A stretch of DNA of 32,426 nucleotides from Sphingomonas sp. (GTDB lineage: Bacteria; Pseudomonadota; Alphaproteobacteria; Sphingomonadales; Sphingomonadaceae), in contig JAIELC010000142.1 of assembly GCA_019753375.1 (NCBI GenBank), positions 1 to 32,426 of the forward strand. The letters run 5' to 3'. Positions 1 to 7,929 of the stretch are shown one piece after another. How positions within the stretch are numbered: the stretch's first letter is position 1; each line of letters begins with the position of its first letter. A program made the translations under genes and the position numbers. The notes beneath the pieces were generated by a model. That model saw only the letters and a program-made list of their open reading frames with translations. It made no database searches and was not told the origin of the DNA.

Positions 1-105
1 AGCGGAGCCAGGTAGCAGAACCAACGCTGCTCTCTGATTGGCAAGAAACGCGAGAATTTCACCGCTAGTAGCTTCTTCACGAGGCGAGACGGCACAGACC
101 TTCAT
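1..105 (-). CDS. Start of an unidentified gene, cut by the window edge
   Basis: Thirty-five codons are visible, reading leftwards off the window, starting MKVCAVSPREEATSG and ending LVLLPGSA. An AAAGGGA sequence lies about 6 bases upstream of the ATG, so it may have its own translation start. It is also in frame with the truncated ilvB to its right. The pattern beta-strand (KVCAV), helix (GEILAFLANQRA), strand (ALVLLPG) recalls the first unit of alpha/beta hydrolases such as nitrilases or DJ-1-like proteins, but this is too short for assignment. Codons such as AGA, CTA and ACT are unlike the neighbouring core genes. It could be a separate gene brought in by rearrangement, the tail of a fusion, or an assembly join. 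Confidence 0.4.
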   Translation of the reverse strand, partial: MKVCAVSPREEATSGEILAFLANQRAALVLLPGSA

Positions 106-129
106 GATATTCCCTTTCGGCATCCCCGG

Positions 130-816
130 TTCGCGCAAGAGCTGGCTCGCCGCCGGGCCGGAATTGATGATGCCACCGCCGGTGTACAGCACGGGGCGTT
201 CGGCGGCGGCCAGCATCTCAACCGCCGTCTCGATCAGCGACTGTTCAGCCTTTATCTGGGGGCGATAGGTTTTGTGCTTGATCGGGCCTGGCTTGGTATA
301 GCGCGCGGTCGCGACCTGAACGTCTTTGGGAATATCCACGACAACCGGGCCGGGGCGCCCCGATGTGGCAATGTAAAAGGCCTCATGGATGGTATCTCCC
401 AGTCGCGCCGGGTCTTTTACCAGGTAATTATGCTTGGTGCAGTGGCGCGTGATACCGACGGTATCAGCTTCCTGAAAAGCATCGGTCCCGATCAGGTGGG
501 TTGCAACCTGGCCGGTAATGACCACCATCGGGATTGAATCCATCAAGGCATCAGTGATGCCCGTCACAGCGTTGGTTGCACCGGGTCCGGATGTGACCAG
601 AACGACGCCGGGCTTCCCCGTCGATCGGGCATAGCCTTCCGCTGCATGAGTGGCTGCCTGTTCATGGCGGACCAGGATATGTTTGATCCTGCCCGATCGG
701 AACAGCGCGTCATAGATCGGCAGCACCGCACCGCCGGGATAGCCGAACACGATGTCCACACCGAGATCGCACAGCGCCTCGACCAGGATATCGGCTCCAC
801 TCTTCTCGACCATCAT
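130..816 (-). pseudogene. ilvB: Acetolactate synthase large subunit, N-terminal part only
   Basis: Acetolactate synthase catalyses the first common step of valine, leucine and isoleucine synthesis, using thiamine diphosphate. About 229 residues are recognisable: the ThDP-binding pyrimidine domain with FGYPGGAVLPIYDALF, the glutamate of VRHEQAATHAAEGYAR, GPGATNAVTGI, and the start of the central domain ending GGGIINSGPAASQLLRE. The family continues at this point with LVRLTG-like sequence for about 330 more residues. Here it changes abruptly to unrelated sequence. The start is taken at the first ATG of a tandem ATG pair at 816, 5 bases after AGGA; an upstream in-frame ATG at 840 has no good ribosome site. 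The miaA-ilvB order is usual, but ilvN and ilvC cannot follow directly here. The 5' part is certain; whether the break is biological is not. Confidence 0.8.
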
Positions 817-890
817 TTCTTTCCTTTGCGGCTGCGCCATAGCACCGTCGGAGCGGCGCTGCTAATCGTAAGAATCAAACACGTCAATGA

Positions 891-1829
891 CTATGTACGT
901 AGTTTTATTTCAAATAGATTGATAAGAGCGTTTGAATCAATCGCATTCGTGCGTATCCAGTCTGAAGGGGGCTGGTTGCGGAACCAGGTATATTGGCGCT
1001 TCGCATATTGCCGCGTCGCCATCCGGGCGCGCGCCAATGCTTCAGTCTCTGTCAAATCTCCGGCAATCCAGGTCGAAATTTCGGCAACGCCGATTGCACG
1101 CCGCACGGGCGCGTTGGCCGGAATGTCGTTGCGGTTAAGCAACGCTGCGACCTCAGCACGGGCCTCACCCGCAAACATTGCAGCAAGCCGAGCGTCAATT
1201 CGCTGCGTGAGCCAGGCGCGATCGGGTAACAACACCAGCGCGTTGAGGCGGATCTGATCGTTGATCCCCCCGATGCGATCGCTTTGCCACTCACTGATCG
1301 GGCGTCGCGTCGACAGGATCACTTCCAGCGCCCGCGCAACACGGCTGGTATCGCTCGCCCGCAGCCGGCCGGCTGCTTCTGGATCAACGTCGGCCAATGC
1401 CCGGTGGGCATCATCGACCGGCAGCGATCGAACCATTGCCCGGATGTCAGGATCGATGTCGGGAATAGGGGCGATGCCATCCAGCAATGTTCGCAAATAG
1501 AGACCCGTACCGCCGACCAGTATCGGCAACCGACCGGCCGCAAGAGTATCAAAAATTGCTGCGCGGGCATCGGCAGCCCAGGCAGCCGCAGAATGCGAGT
1601 CAGCGCCGTCAATCTGCCCAAAGAGCCGGTGCGGTACACGCGCTTCGTCGTTCGCCGTCGGCCGCGCGGTAAGTACGCGCAGATCGCGATAGACCTGCGA
1701 CGCGTCGGCATTGATAATCGTACCATGCCACCTTTCAGCAAGATCCATCGCCAGTCCGGACTTGCCGCTGGCAGTCGGGCCCGCGATAAGCGCGACTAAC
1801 GGTCGATCAGGGGATTTGTGCGTGTTCAT
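891..1829 (-). CDS. miaA: tRNA dimethylallyltransferase
   Basis: MiaA transfers the dimethylallyl group from DMAPP to the N6 of adenosine 37 in tRNAs that read codons starting with U. The 312-residue protein has the family length. The P-loop GPTASGKS is at residues 17-24, followed by the NADASQVYRDLRVLTARPT segment that carries the catalytic aspartate. GGTGLYLRTLLDG follows, and ATRQYAKRQYTWFRNQ lies near the C-terminus. Its ATG overlaps by 8 bases the divergent GTG start of serB, so the two genes share their 5' ends. ilvB follows on the same strand after about 75 bases, so co-transcription of miaA and ilvB is likely. A 14-base imperfect palindrome covers the stop codon at 890-903. Confidence 0.97.
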   Translation of the reverse strand: MNTHKSPDRPLVALIAGPTASGKSGLAMDLAERWHGTIINADASQVYRDLRVLTARPTANDEARVPHRLFGQIDGADSHSAAAWAADARAAIFDTLAAGRLPILVGGTGLYLRTLLDGIAPIPDIDPDIRAMVRSLPVDDAHRALADVDPEAAGRLRASDTSRVARALEVILSTRRPISEWQSDRIGGINDQIRLNALVLLPDRAWLTQRIDARLAAMFAGEARAEVAALLNRNDIPANAPVRRAIGVAEISTWIAGDLTETEALARARMATRQYAKRQYTWFRNQPPSDWIRTNAIDSNALINLFEIKLRT

Positions 1830-2706
1830 TGCGACACTGATAGCAGCCGATGGCTTGAATGCAGGTCAAATATCGGAAGGGCGCGACCGACTGGACGCCG
1901 CTGGTTGCGCGTCAATTGCAGCCGACTGGATTGATGCGGGTGTTGCCGCGGATATCTTGTTCGGTACGTCTTCAGAGGCCGCGCGCACCGCGCTGGAAGG
2001 CGTATTTCCCGGGGTGGACATTGCGGTGCAATCGGCGATCACCCGGCCAAAATCATTGCTGATTGCCGATATGGATTCGACGATGATCACGGTTGAATGC
2101 ATTGACGAGCTTGCTGATTATGCCGGCATTAAGCCGCAGATCGCCGAAATTACCGAGCGGGCAATGCGCGGTGAGCTTGATTTTGCCAAGGCACTGGCGG
2201 CCCGGGTTGCGCTCCTCAAGGGCCTGGACGAGAATGTGATCGAGCGCTGCCTGGCAGAGCGGGTAAAGATCATGCCCGGGGCGGTTGCCTTGGTACGGAC
2301 AATGCGCGCACGGGGCGCGCGGACTATATTGGTATCGGGCGGATTCACCCGATTTGCCGATCCGGTGGCGGCCAGGATCGGGTTCGAGCGCGCCATTGCC
2401 AACCGTTTGGCCATCGCCGACGGCAAGCTCGAGGGAACGGTTCATCAGCCCATCGTCGATTCCGCTACCAAGGAACACACCTTGTCGGACGCGATCAATT
2501 CGTTGCCGGTAGCGCGTGAAGCCACGCTTGCCGTCGGCGATGGCGCCAATGACCTGGCGATGATCCAGCGAGCGGGGTTGGGCGTGGCCTTTCATGCCAA
2601 ACCTGTCGTAGCTGCTGCGGCCGATGTACGGATCGACCATAATGACCTGACCGCCTTGCTCTATGCACAGGGCATTGCCCGCCGCGACTGGGTGCTGGAC
2701 GACTGA
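1822..2706 (+). CDS. serB: Phosphoserine phosphatase
   Basis: SerB hydrolyses phosphoserine to serine, the last step of serine synthesis, and belongs to the HAD superfamily. The predicted protein has 294 residues. The nucleophile motif DMDST is at residues 83-87. ELADYAG and MRGELDF form the cap region. VSGGFTRF supplies motif II, and VGDGANDLAMIQRAGLGVAFHAKP is motif IV with the metal-binding acidic residues. The first 80 residues form a short N-terminal region typical of the alphaproteobacterial enzymes. No ATG fits the beginning, so a GTG at 1822 is chosen: it gives MFIATLIA, and AGGGGA lies 7 bases upstream. This start lies inside the miaA start region on the opposite strand. In-frame codons exist further upstream but fall within miaA. 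Confidence 0.93.
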   Translation: MFIATLIAADGLNAGQISEGRDRLDAAGCASIAADWIDAGVAADILFGTSSEAARTALEGVFPGVDIAVQSAITRPKSLLIADMDSTMITVECIDELADYAGIKPQIAEITERAMRGELDFAKALAARVALLKGLDENVIERCLAERVKIMPGAVALVRTMRARGARTILVSGGFTRFADPVAARIGFERAIANRLAIADGKLEGTVHQPIVDSATKEHTLSDAINSLPVAREATLAVGDGANDLAMIQRAGLGVAFHAKPVVAAAADVRIDHNDLTALLYAQGIARRDWVLDD

Positions 2707-2738
2707 ATATTGGTGCCTTTTGATATCGAACGGCGGCG

Positions 2739-2752
2739 CACTGGGGGCAGTG
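2739..2752. terminator. Short hairpin between convergent genes, weak
   Basis: CACTG-GGGG-CAGTG forms a perfect 5-base-pair stem between the converging serB and SPOR genes. It lacks a T tract, so a terminator role is only a guess. Nothing else stands out in the 105-base gap. Confidence 0.2.
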
Positions 2753-2811
2753 GACTAGATTGACACCCAGGAAGCGATCACCCTCCTGTGTTCTGGAAAA
2801 CTAGTATCGGC

Positions 2812-3744
2812 CTAGGGAGCGATCGGCACGCACGGGGTGGTCGGAGATTTAGCCTTTATGTCTGCGCATACGCGCTCCACGTCGCTGGCATGTATCGGCC
2901 CAATCTGAAGCCGGGTCAGTGACGCTACCTTGAGATAACTGGGCTGGAGCAAAGCCAGTGATCCGACGCGCGCATGAAGGGTTTGCCACAGCGCTGTTGC
3001 GTTGGCGGCCTGCTTGAAAGCGCCAACCTGAATTCGCCATCCGCCGCCCTTGGCGGCAGGCGCGCTGGGTGCAGATGCCGTGGGTCGCTCAGACCGTGCT
3101 GGCGCAGAGACAAGGGCAGGGGGGGCTTTCCCGGGCGGCACCACGGGTGGCGAGCGATGGGTGTCACTATCGCGTTCCAATTCTCGGGCGAGCGATATGC
3201 CCCGCTGGCGCACCTCGGCGGATATGTACTGATCCATCTCGGCCAATGTCTCGGATCCCTGAGCCAGGCCAGCCGCTGACGATCTGAGGACGAGCGCATA
3301 GGCCCGCACCCAGTCTTTTTTGATGATGTCCCCGTTAAAAAGCATCGTGCCGAGGACGAGCTGCGCGCGAGGCTCGCCGCGCGCGGCCGATTTCTCAAGC
3401 CACGGCACGGCATCTAACCGTTTGCCATTTTGAAACAGCGCCAGCGCGTAATTGTCCTGCGCCTGAAGATGACCCTGAACGGCGGCCTGACGATACCATT
3501 CTTCGGCCTGGACCGGATCGGCGACGACGCCGCGACCAAGCTTATATGCCTGACCCATGTCGAATTGCGCATCCGGGTCGCCGGCAAGCGCTTCAGGTCG
3601 CCATTCGGCCACGGCACGTTGATAGTCGCCCCGGCCCCAGGCATCGACTCCGGTTTTGACGTCCGCTGCGACAGGTGCTGACATCAATCCGGTGGCAATG
3701 ATGGTCACGCCGCACGATCTGGCAACATTGAACCGCTTGGTCAT
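2812..3744 (-). CDS. Periplasmic Sel1-repeat and SPOR-domain protein
   Basis: The 310-residue protein starts MTKRFNVARSC with a signal peptide ending SAPVAA, so it is probably exported. Residues of about 30-170 carry Sel1/TPR-like repeats, for example GDPDAQFDMGQAYKLGRGV and GEPRAQLVLGTMLFNGD. A proline- and alanine-rich linker follows. Residues of about 233-309 form a SPOR domain (GGWRIQVGAFKQ ... RLQIGP). SPOR domains bind glycan strands stripped of peptides at the division septum. The ATG at 3744 is preceded by GGGAG at 6 bases; a longer in-frame start at 3828 would put 28 unlikely residues before the signal peptide. It is divergent from the ParA-type gene and shares a 184-base upstream region with it. 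The architecture matches the lipoprotein at 5293, which suggests a related role. The exact function is unknown. Confidence 0.85.
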   Translation of the reverse strand: MTKRFNVARSCGVTIIATGLMSAPVAADVKTGVDAWGRGDYQRAVAEWRPEALAGDPDAQFDMGQAYKLGRGVVADPVQAEEWYRQAAVQGHLQAQDNYALALFQNGKRLDAVPWLEKSAARGEPRAQLVLGTMLFNGDIIKKDWVRAYALVLRSSAAGLAQGSETLAEMDQYISAEVRQRGISLARELERDSDTHRSPPVVPPGKAPPALVSAPARSERPTASAPSAPAAKGGGWRIQVGAFKQAANATALWQTLHARVGSLALLQPSYLKVASLTRLQIGPIHASDVERVCADIKAKSPTTPCVPIAP

Positions 3745-3823
3745 GATGAGCTCCCGGGGGCATCGCTGCTGCGGGCATCGCCCTGCCAGATCGCCATAGT
3801 TCGATTTGGCAAAGATTGCGTAA

Positions 3824-3844
3824 AACACTTGTGTTGAACTTGTT
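3824..3844. repeat. Two palindromes 11 bases apart
   Basis: AACAC-TT-GTGTT at 3824-3835 and AAC-TT-GTT at 3837-3844 are inverted repeats whose centres are 11 bases apart, about one helical turn. They lie in the divergent region between the SPOR gene and the ParA-type gene. This arrangement suits an operator for a cooperative dimeric repressor. Ribbon-helix-helix partners of ParA often bind such sites upstream of their own operon. The role is inferred. Confidence 0.4.
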
Positions 3845-3862
3845 GGTCAATCCGCACCGACG

Positions 3863-3877
3863 TTAACCAGTTATTAT
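3863..3877. promoter_or_regulatory. CtrA-like box (TTAA-N7-TTAT)
   Basis: TTAA, 7 bases, then TTAT differs by one base from the alphaproteobacterial CtrA consensus TTAA-N7-TTAA; its left half reads TTAACCAG. It lies 52 bases before the ATG of the ParA-type gene. The right half overlaps a -10-like TATTAT at 3872-3877. A single short match can occur by chance. Confidence 0.3.
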
Positions 3878-3928
3878 CCCCAATCGTGGCAGATCGTCGT
3901 TCGACAAGGATTTTTTGCAGGGGATACA

Positions 3929-4648
3929 ATGCGAGTTCTCGCGATGGCATCGCAGAAGGGTGGCTCCGGAAAGACCACTTTGTCGGGGCATCTGGCTGTG
4001 CAGGCGCAACGCGCCGGGGCTGGCCCGGTTGTACTGATCGATATCGACCCGCAAGGATCGTTGTCCGACTGGTGGAACGAGCGCGAGGATGAATTTCCTG
4101 CATTTGCGCAAACGACAGTTGCGCGGCTTGCCGCGGATCTGGAAGTTTTGCGGCAGCAGGGTTTCCGTCTTGCGGTCATCGACACGCCACCTGCGATCAC
4201 GATGGCGATTCAAAGCGTCATCGCCGTGGCGGAACTGATCGTGATACCGACCCGGCCCAGCCCACACGATCTGCGCGCCGTTGGCGCGACGGTTGATTTG
4301 TGCGACCGGGCGTCCAAGCCGCTGATTTTCGTGGTCAACGGTGCAACGCCAAAGGCAAAAATTACCTCGGAGGCCGCTGTCGCATTGTCGCAGCACGGCA
4401 CCGTGGCGCCGGTAACAATTCATCATCGCACAGATTTTGCCGCATCGATGATTGATGGTCGTACGGTGATGGAAGTCGACCCGAATGGCCGTTCGGCACA
4501 GGAAGTGGTGTCGCTCTGGTCGTATATTTCTGATCGGCTGGAAAAGAATTTCCGCCGCACCGTCTTCAGTGCCCCCACGGCAACAGTCGCCCCAGGATTT
4601 GCCCCACAACGGCAAATGGGTGGCTTTGGCCGTCGCGTCGTAAGCTGA
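3929..4648 (+). CDS. ParA/MinD-type ATPase
   Basis: This 239-residue protein belongs to the ParA/MinD family of ATPases that dimerise on ATP and position cargo on the nucleoid or membrane. The deviant Walker A KGGSGKTT is at residues 10-17, with the signature lysine at 10 and the P-loop lysine at 15. LIDIDPQGSLSDWW is the A' motif and VIDTPPAI is Walker B. VIPTRPSPHDLRAVGAT is the segment usual in small ParA proteins. There is no N-terminal DNA-binding domain, as in type Ib ParA. The C-terminal 30 residues are a flexible tail with GGFGRR. AGGGGA lies 6 bases before the ATG. The next gene follows after 13 bases, its ribosome site overlapping this stop codon, so the two are probably made together. 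The context fits septum- or nucleoid-linked positioning rather than the main chromosomal parAB. Confidence 0.9.
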   Translation: MRVLAMASQKGGSGKTTLSGHLAVQAQRAGAGPVVLIDIDPQGSLSDWWNEREDEFPAFAQTTVARLAADLEVLRQQGFRLAVIDTPPAITMAIQSVIAVAELIVIPTRPSPHDLRAVGATVDLCDRASKPLIFVVNGATPKAKITSEAAVALSQHGTVAPVTIHHRTDFAASMIDGRTVMEVDPNGRSAQEVVSLWSYISDRLEKNFRRTVFSAPTATVAPGFAPQRQMGGFGRRVVS

Positions 4649-4661
4649 GGGGGCCGGTACC

Positions 4662-5288
4662 ATGATGGGTCAACCCAAGCCATTCGCCTCCTTGTCGTCG
4701 GGGCTGCTGGCCCGCAAGGGACAGGCGCGCCCTGCCATGCGTCCACAGGGATTTGCAGGTTTTGGCACGATTGCCGAAGCGATTGACGATCTCGGCTGGA
4801 ACGACATGGGCGTCAGCGAACAGTCCGAGCCTGCGCAGGTGCTGCCAATCGTGCCGACCATGCGCGCCGATGCGGACCAGATTGATCGTCCACCCGTGCT
4901 GCGGGCGCGTGAAGTTCTGCAGGACGAATTCACGCCCATGGGCGACGACATGGATTATGACGATCCGGTTGAAGCCGAGCTGGATGATCCTGCGCCGGTC
5001 CTGGAGCAGATCCAGCAGGCAAAAAGGCGCAAGGCGAACGATGCAGACATGCGCGTCAGCCTTGCTGCGGCGATCAAGGCCCCATCCAAAGCCAAGGCGG
5101 CTTTTACGCTCCGGTTGGATGGCGATCGCCACTTGCGGCTGCGGCTCGCCAGCGCGCTACGACACCAGTCTGCGCAGATGTTGGTGACGGCGGCGTTGGA
5201 CGCTTTCCTGCGAGCCATTCCAGAACTTGACGAAATGGCGGCCCGACTGGGCAGCCACGGGACAGATATCGCTGAAATCGAGGGCTAA
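4662..5288 (+). CDS. ParA partner candidate with C-terminal RHH-like segment
   Basis: I know no named family for this 208-residue protein. Residues of about 7-29 (FASLSSGLLARKGQARPAMR) are basic and look conserved in character, as in the N-terminal tails of ParA activators. Residues 35-120 are acidic and probably disordered. Residues of about 146-186 read like a ribbon-helix-helix unit: a strand (AAFTLRLD), a helix (DRHLRLRLASALRH), a turn, and a second helix (SAQMLVTAALDAFLR). Small ParA ATPases often pair with such a DNA-binding partner (ParG- or ParC-like). AGGGGG lies 8 bases before the ATG at 4662; a second ATG directly follows. The SPOR lipoprotein gene begins 4 bases after its stop. 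The partner role is inferred from context and fold. Confidence 0.6.
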   Translation: MMGQPKPFASLSSGLLARKGQARPAMRPQGFAGFGTIAEAIDDLGWNDMGVSEQSEPAQVLPIVPTMRADADQIDRPPVLRAREVLQDEFTPMGDDMDYDDPVEAELDDPAPVLEQIQQAKRRKANDADMRVSLAAAIKAPSKAKAAFTLRLDGDRHLRLRLASALRHQSAQMLVTAALDAFLRAIPELDEMAARLGSHGTDIAEIEG

Positions 5289-5292
5289 ATCC

Positions 5293-6654
5293 ATGACGAG
5301 CCGTAGCGCACTGACGTTGAGCATTTCCGCATTATTGGCCGGGGGCACCCTGGTCGGATGTGCGGCTCAGCCCGGTGGGCTTGCCTCGGCAAGCGAAGCA
5401 TCCAGTGGCCGGGCTGTCGACCTGGCAGCGCAAGCTGCGGCCAATGCCAAGAGCGCCATGTTGAAGCACAAGGGTGCCGCAGCCGTTGTGGCTGCAGAAG
5501 CAGCTGTTGGATGGGCCCCACAAGACGCTGGATATCGCGCCCTTTTGGGTCAAAGCTATATCAGCGCCGGACGTTTTCTTTCCGCGCGCGATGCCTATGC
5601 CGATGCCTTGACCCTCGCACCGCGCAATCCGCAAATTGCCCTGAATCTGGCACTGGCGCAGACGGCATCGGGCGATTGGGACTCTGCACGCAAGACACTC
5701 GATGCGCACGCCGATATCATACCGGCGGCTGATCGTGGCCTGGCGCTTGCGCTTGCCGGTGATCCGGGTAGCGCGGTTCAGATCCTGACGGAGGCGGCAC
5801 GCGCACCGGGTGCAGATGCGAAGACCCGGCAAAATCTTGCCCTCAGCCTTGCGCTTGCTGGCCGCTGGCCGGAAGCCAAGGCCGTTGCTTCCCTCGACCT
5901 TGGGCCTGATCAGGTCGATCATCGTATCGAGGAATGGGCGGCGTTCGCCTATCCCAAGTCGCAGGCGCAGCAGGTAGCATCGCTGCTTGGTGTCTCGCCG
6001 GTAGAAGATCATGGGCAGCCCGTCGCGCTAGCCCTTGTGGGTCATATGCCAAACAGCATCGCCGCCGAATCGGTAGTACAGACGGCGGCGGCAGAGACGC
6101 AGGTTGCCTTAACTCCAACAGTTGAAGTCGTGGCATCGACGGGCGCCGAATCGCGCCGCGATACCGCACCGGCTGAACTGACGGTGGTTGCGGCCACACC
6201 CGTTGCTGACGCGCGGCCCGCCATTGCGTTCGCCAAGCCACAGGAAGTGGCCCAGACAGATCCCATCAAGCCAGTGAAGTTCTCGAAACCCGCTGCAAAC
6301 GTGGCGCCGGCTGCCAAAATGGCTGTGGTTCGTAAAACAAGCGCGCCGATGATTACCAAGGGCAACTTCTACGTTCAGCTCGGCGCCTATCAGAACGCCG
6401 CGGTCGCGCGCGATGGCTGGGCCCGGGCGACCCGCCGTTTTGCTGCAATTGCCAATCATCAGCCGCAAGGCATGCCGATCACGGCGAATGGCGTGAACTA
6501 TTACCGTCTTTCGGTGGGTGGTTTTGCAAAGAGCAATGCCGCTGCGCTGTGCCAGGCCTACCGCGTTCATGGCGGGGCATGTTTTGTCCGGCCTGGTCAG
6601 GGCGATCAAATCGCGCGCTGGGTGCAAGGCGCGCCGCAACTCGCGATGCGCTGA
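5293..6654 (+). CDS. TPR and SPOR-domain lipoprotein
   Basis: The 453-residue protein starts MTSRSALTLSISALLAG, and its lipobox TLVGC places the lipid-bearing cysteine at residue 23. Residues of about 40-230 carry TPR-like helical repeats (AVGWAPQDAGYRALLGQSYI, NPQIALNLALAQTASGDWDSA). A long low-complexity Ala/Val/Thr/Pro linker follows to about residue 350. Residues of about 357-435 form a SPOR domain (FYVQLGAYQNAAVARDGWAR ... YYRLSVGGF). The likely location is the periplasmic face of a membrane, with the SPOR domain binding septal peptidoglycan. The ATG at 5293, with GAGGG upstream, follows the previous stop by 4 bases, so it is the third gene of the ParA-type operon. An in-frame longer reading from 5227 overlaps the previous gene and lacks a signal peptide at its start. 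Confidence 0.87.
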   Translation: MTSRSALTLSISALLAGGTLVGCAAQPGGLASASEASSGRAVDLAAQAAANAKSAMLKHKGAAAVVAAEAAVGWAPQDAGYRALLGQSYISAGRFLSARDAYADALTLAPRNPQIALNLALAQTASGDWDSARKTLDAHADIIPAADRGLALALAGDPGSAVQILTEAARAPGADAKTRQNLALSLALAGRWPEAKAVASLDLGPDQVDHRIEEWAAFAYPKSQAQQVASLLGVSPVEDHGQPVALALVGHMPNSIAAESVVQTAAAETQVALTPTVEVVASTGAESRRDTAPAELTVVAATPVADARPAIAFAKPQEVAQTDPIKPVKFSKPAANVAPAAKMAVVRKTSAPMITKGNFYVQLGAYQNAAVARDGWARATRRFAAIANHQPQGMPITANGVNYYRLSVGGFAKSNAAALCQAYRVHGGACFVRPGQGDQIARWVQGAPQLAMR

Positions 6655-6662
6655 ACCGCGTT

Positions 6663-6690
6663 GCACGGTCTGAGATATGCTCAGCCGTGC
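6663..6690. terminator. Bidirectional hairpin terminator
   Basis: GCACGG-t-CTGAG pairs with CTCAG-CCGTGC around an ATATG loop: 11 base pairs with one bulged T. It fills the gap between the SPOR lipoprotein stop and the pyrC-like stop, which converge here. No T tract follows on either side. Confidence 0.6.
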
Positions 6691-7929
6691 TCAAACCAGG
6701 GTAATGCCACCTTTGAACAAATGATGGACTCGTCCCTGAACCGGCATACCGTCGAACGGTGTGTTGCCGGCTCGAGCGACCATCGCTTCACCGACAAGTT
6801 GCCAAGGCGTTTCGGGGTTGAACGCAACCAAATCGGCAGCCGCGCCGAGCCGGAGCACGCCGCTCTCGATCCCCAGCAGCTTGGCCGGGTTCTCGGCGAC
6901 CAGGGTAAATAACCGCGCCAGGGTAAGGTGGCCGTCGCGGACCAACCCAAGCCCGAGTGCCAACAGGGTTTCTGCCCCTGACATCCCTGGCGTTGAATCT
7001 GCGAAGGGCAGGCGCTTTTCCTCTGGGCCGCGCGGATCATGCCCCGACGACAGCACATCAATGGTTCCGTCCGCAAGGGCGCGGATAGCCGCCTGACGGT
7101 CGGTCTCAGCGCGCAACGGGGGTGATAAATGCGCAAATGTCCGAAAATCGGTCATCGCGATGTCCGACAGCAACAAATGCGCCGGCGTTATGCCACATGT
7201 GACGGCAACGCCGCGGCGCTTTGCCGCGCGGATCAACTCAAATCCCGCAGCGGTGGTTATCTGACGAAAATGAAGGCGGGCGCCGGTTTCTTCGGCAAGG
7301 GCGATGTCCCGTGCGACCGCCAGTGCCTCGGCTAGTGCGGGCGCCGCCGCCAGACCAAGTCGCGTGGCCGTTTCTCCCTCTGTCGCCACAGCGTTGCCGA
7401 CCAGTCCGGCATCCTCTGCATGGCTGATAACCACCTGATCCAGATCGCGGGCATAGGCCAGCACGCGGCGCATCACTCCCGAATTGGCGATCCAGCGTCG
7501 CCCTGTACCCACTGCGCGGGCGCCAGCTTCGCGGTTTATCGCCATTTCGGCTAGGTCGTTGCCCGCAAGCGCCTTTGTTGCGGCCGAAATTGGGTGGATC
7601 CACAATTTAGGTCGACCAATCAACGCAGAACGCTGGACAATCCCCGGATCGTCCAATACCGGCGACTGATCAGGCATCAACCCCACACGGACGATGCCGC
7701 CGGCGTGGCAAGCAGCAACGTCGATGGCAAACACGCCGAGATCGACGAGCGCCGGCGCAAGCTTCAATCCCGCCAGGTCGATAACGCGGATATCCGATGG
7801 CATATCGATCGTACCGATCGCCGCTATCGTTCCGTTGCGGACGAGCAACGAACCCGGGCGCTCGCCATCCGGCATCACCAAGGCGCCGTTCGTAAAGCCA
7901 AGCGGCGGGGGCGGTAGCTTGTCGGTCAC
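6691..7929 (-). CDS. pyrC: Dihydroorotase-like protein, probably non-catalytic (PyrX type)
   Basis: The 412-residue protein has the cyclic amidohydrolase fold of class I dihydroorotase ([11 protein letters not shown] ... [13 protein letters not shown] ... [13 protein letters not shown] ... [11 protein letters not shown] ... [12 protein letters not shown]). The metal-binding HxH after the first strand is replaced by [11 protein letters not shown], and the usual lysine and downstream histidine contexts are altered. It is therefore probably a structural partner of PyrB, as known for PyrX/PyrC' proteins that pack with aspartate transcarbamoylase. The GTG at 7929 overlaps the pyrB stop as GTGA. 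A TTG two codons earlier also fits. The operon ends at a hairpin touching the stop codon. The catalytic dihydroorotase would have to be encoded elsewhere. Confidence 0.88.
   Translation of the reverse strand: MTDKLPPPPLGFTNGALVMPDGERPGSLLVRNGTIAAIGTIDMPSDIRVIDLAGLKLAPALVDLGVFAIDVAACHAGGIVRVGLMPDQSPVLDDPGIVQRSALIGRPKLWIHPISAATKALAGNDLAEMAINREAGARAVGTGRRWIANSGVMRRVLAYARDLDQVVISHAEDAGLVGNAVATEGETATRLGLAAAPALAEALAVARDIALAEETGARLHFRQITTAAGFELIRAAKRRGVAVTCGITPAHLLLSDIAMTDFRTFAHLSPPLRAETDRQAAIRALADGTIDVLSSGHDPRGPEEKRLPFADSTPGMSGAETLLALGLGLVRDGHLTLARLFTLVAENPAKLLGIESGVLRLGAAADLVAFNPETPWQLVGEAMVARAGNTPFDGMPVQGRVHHLFKGGITLV

Noticed and set aside
890..903. Palindrome ACTATGTACGTAGT over the miaA stop codon
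   Set aside because: The repeat is imperfect and its RNA form would be a weak hairpin with no T tract, so neither a terminator nor an operator can be supported.
5227..5292. Longer start for the SPOR lipoprotein
   Set aside because: The extra 22 residues lie inside the preceding gene and would bury the signal peptide and lipobox.
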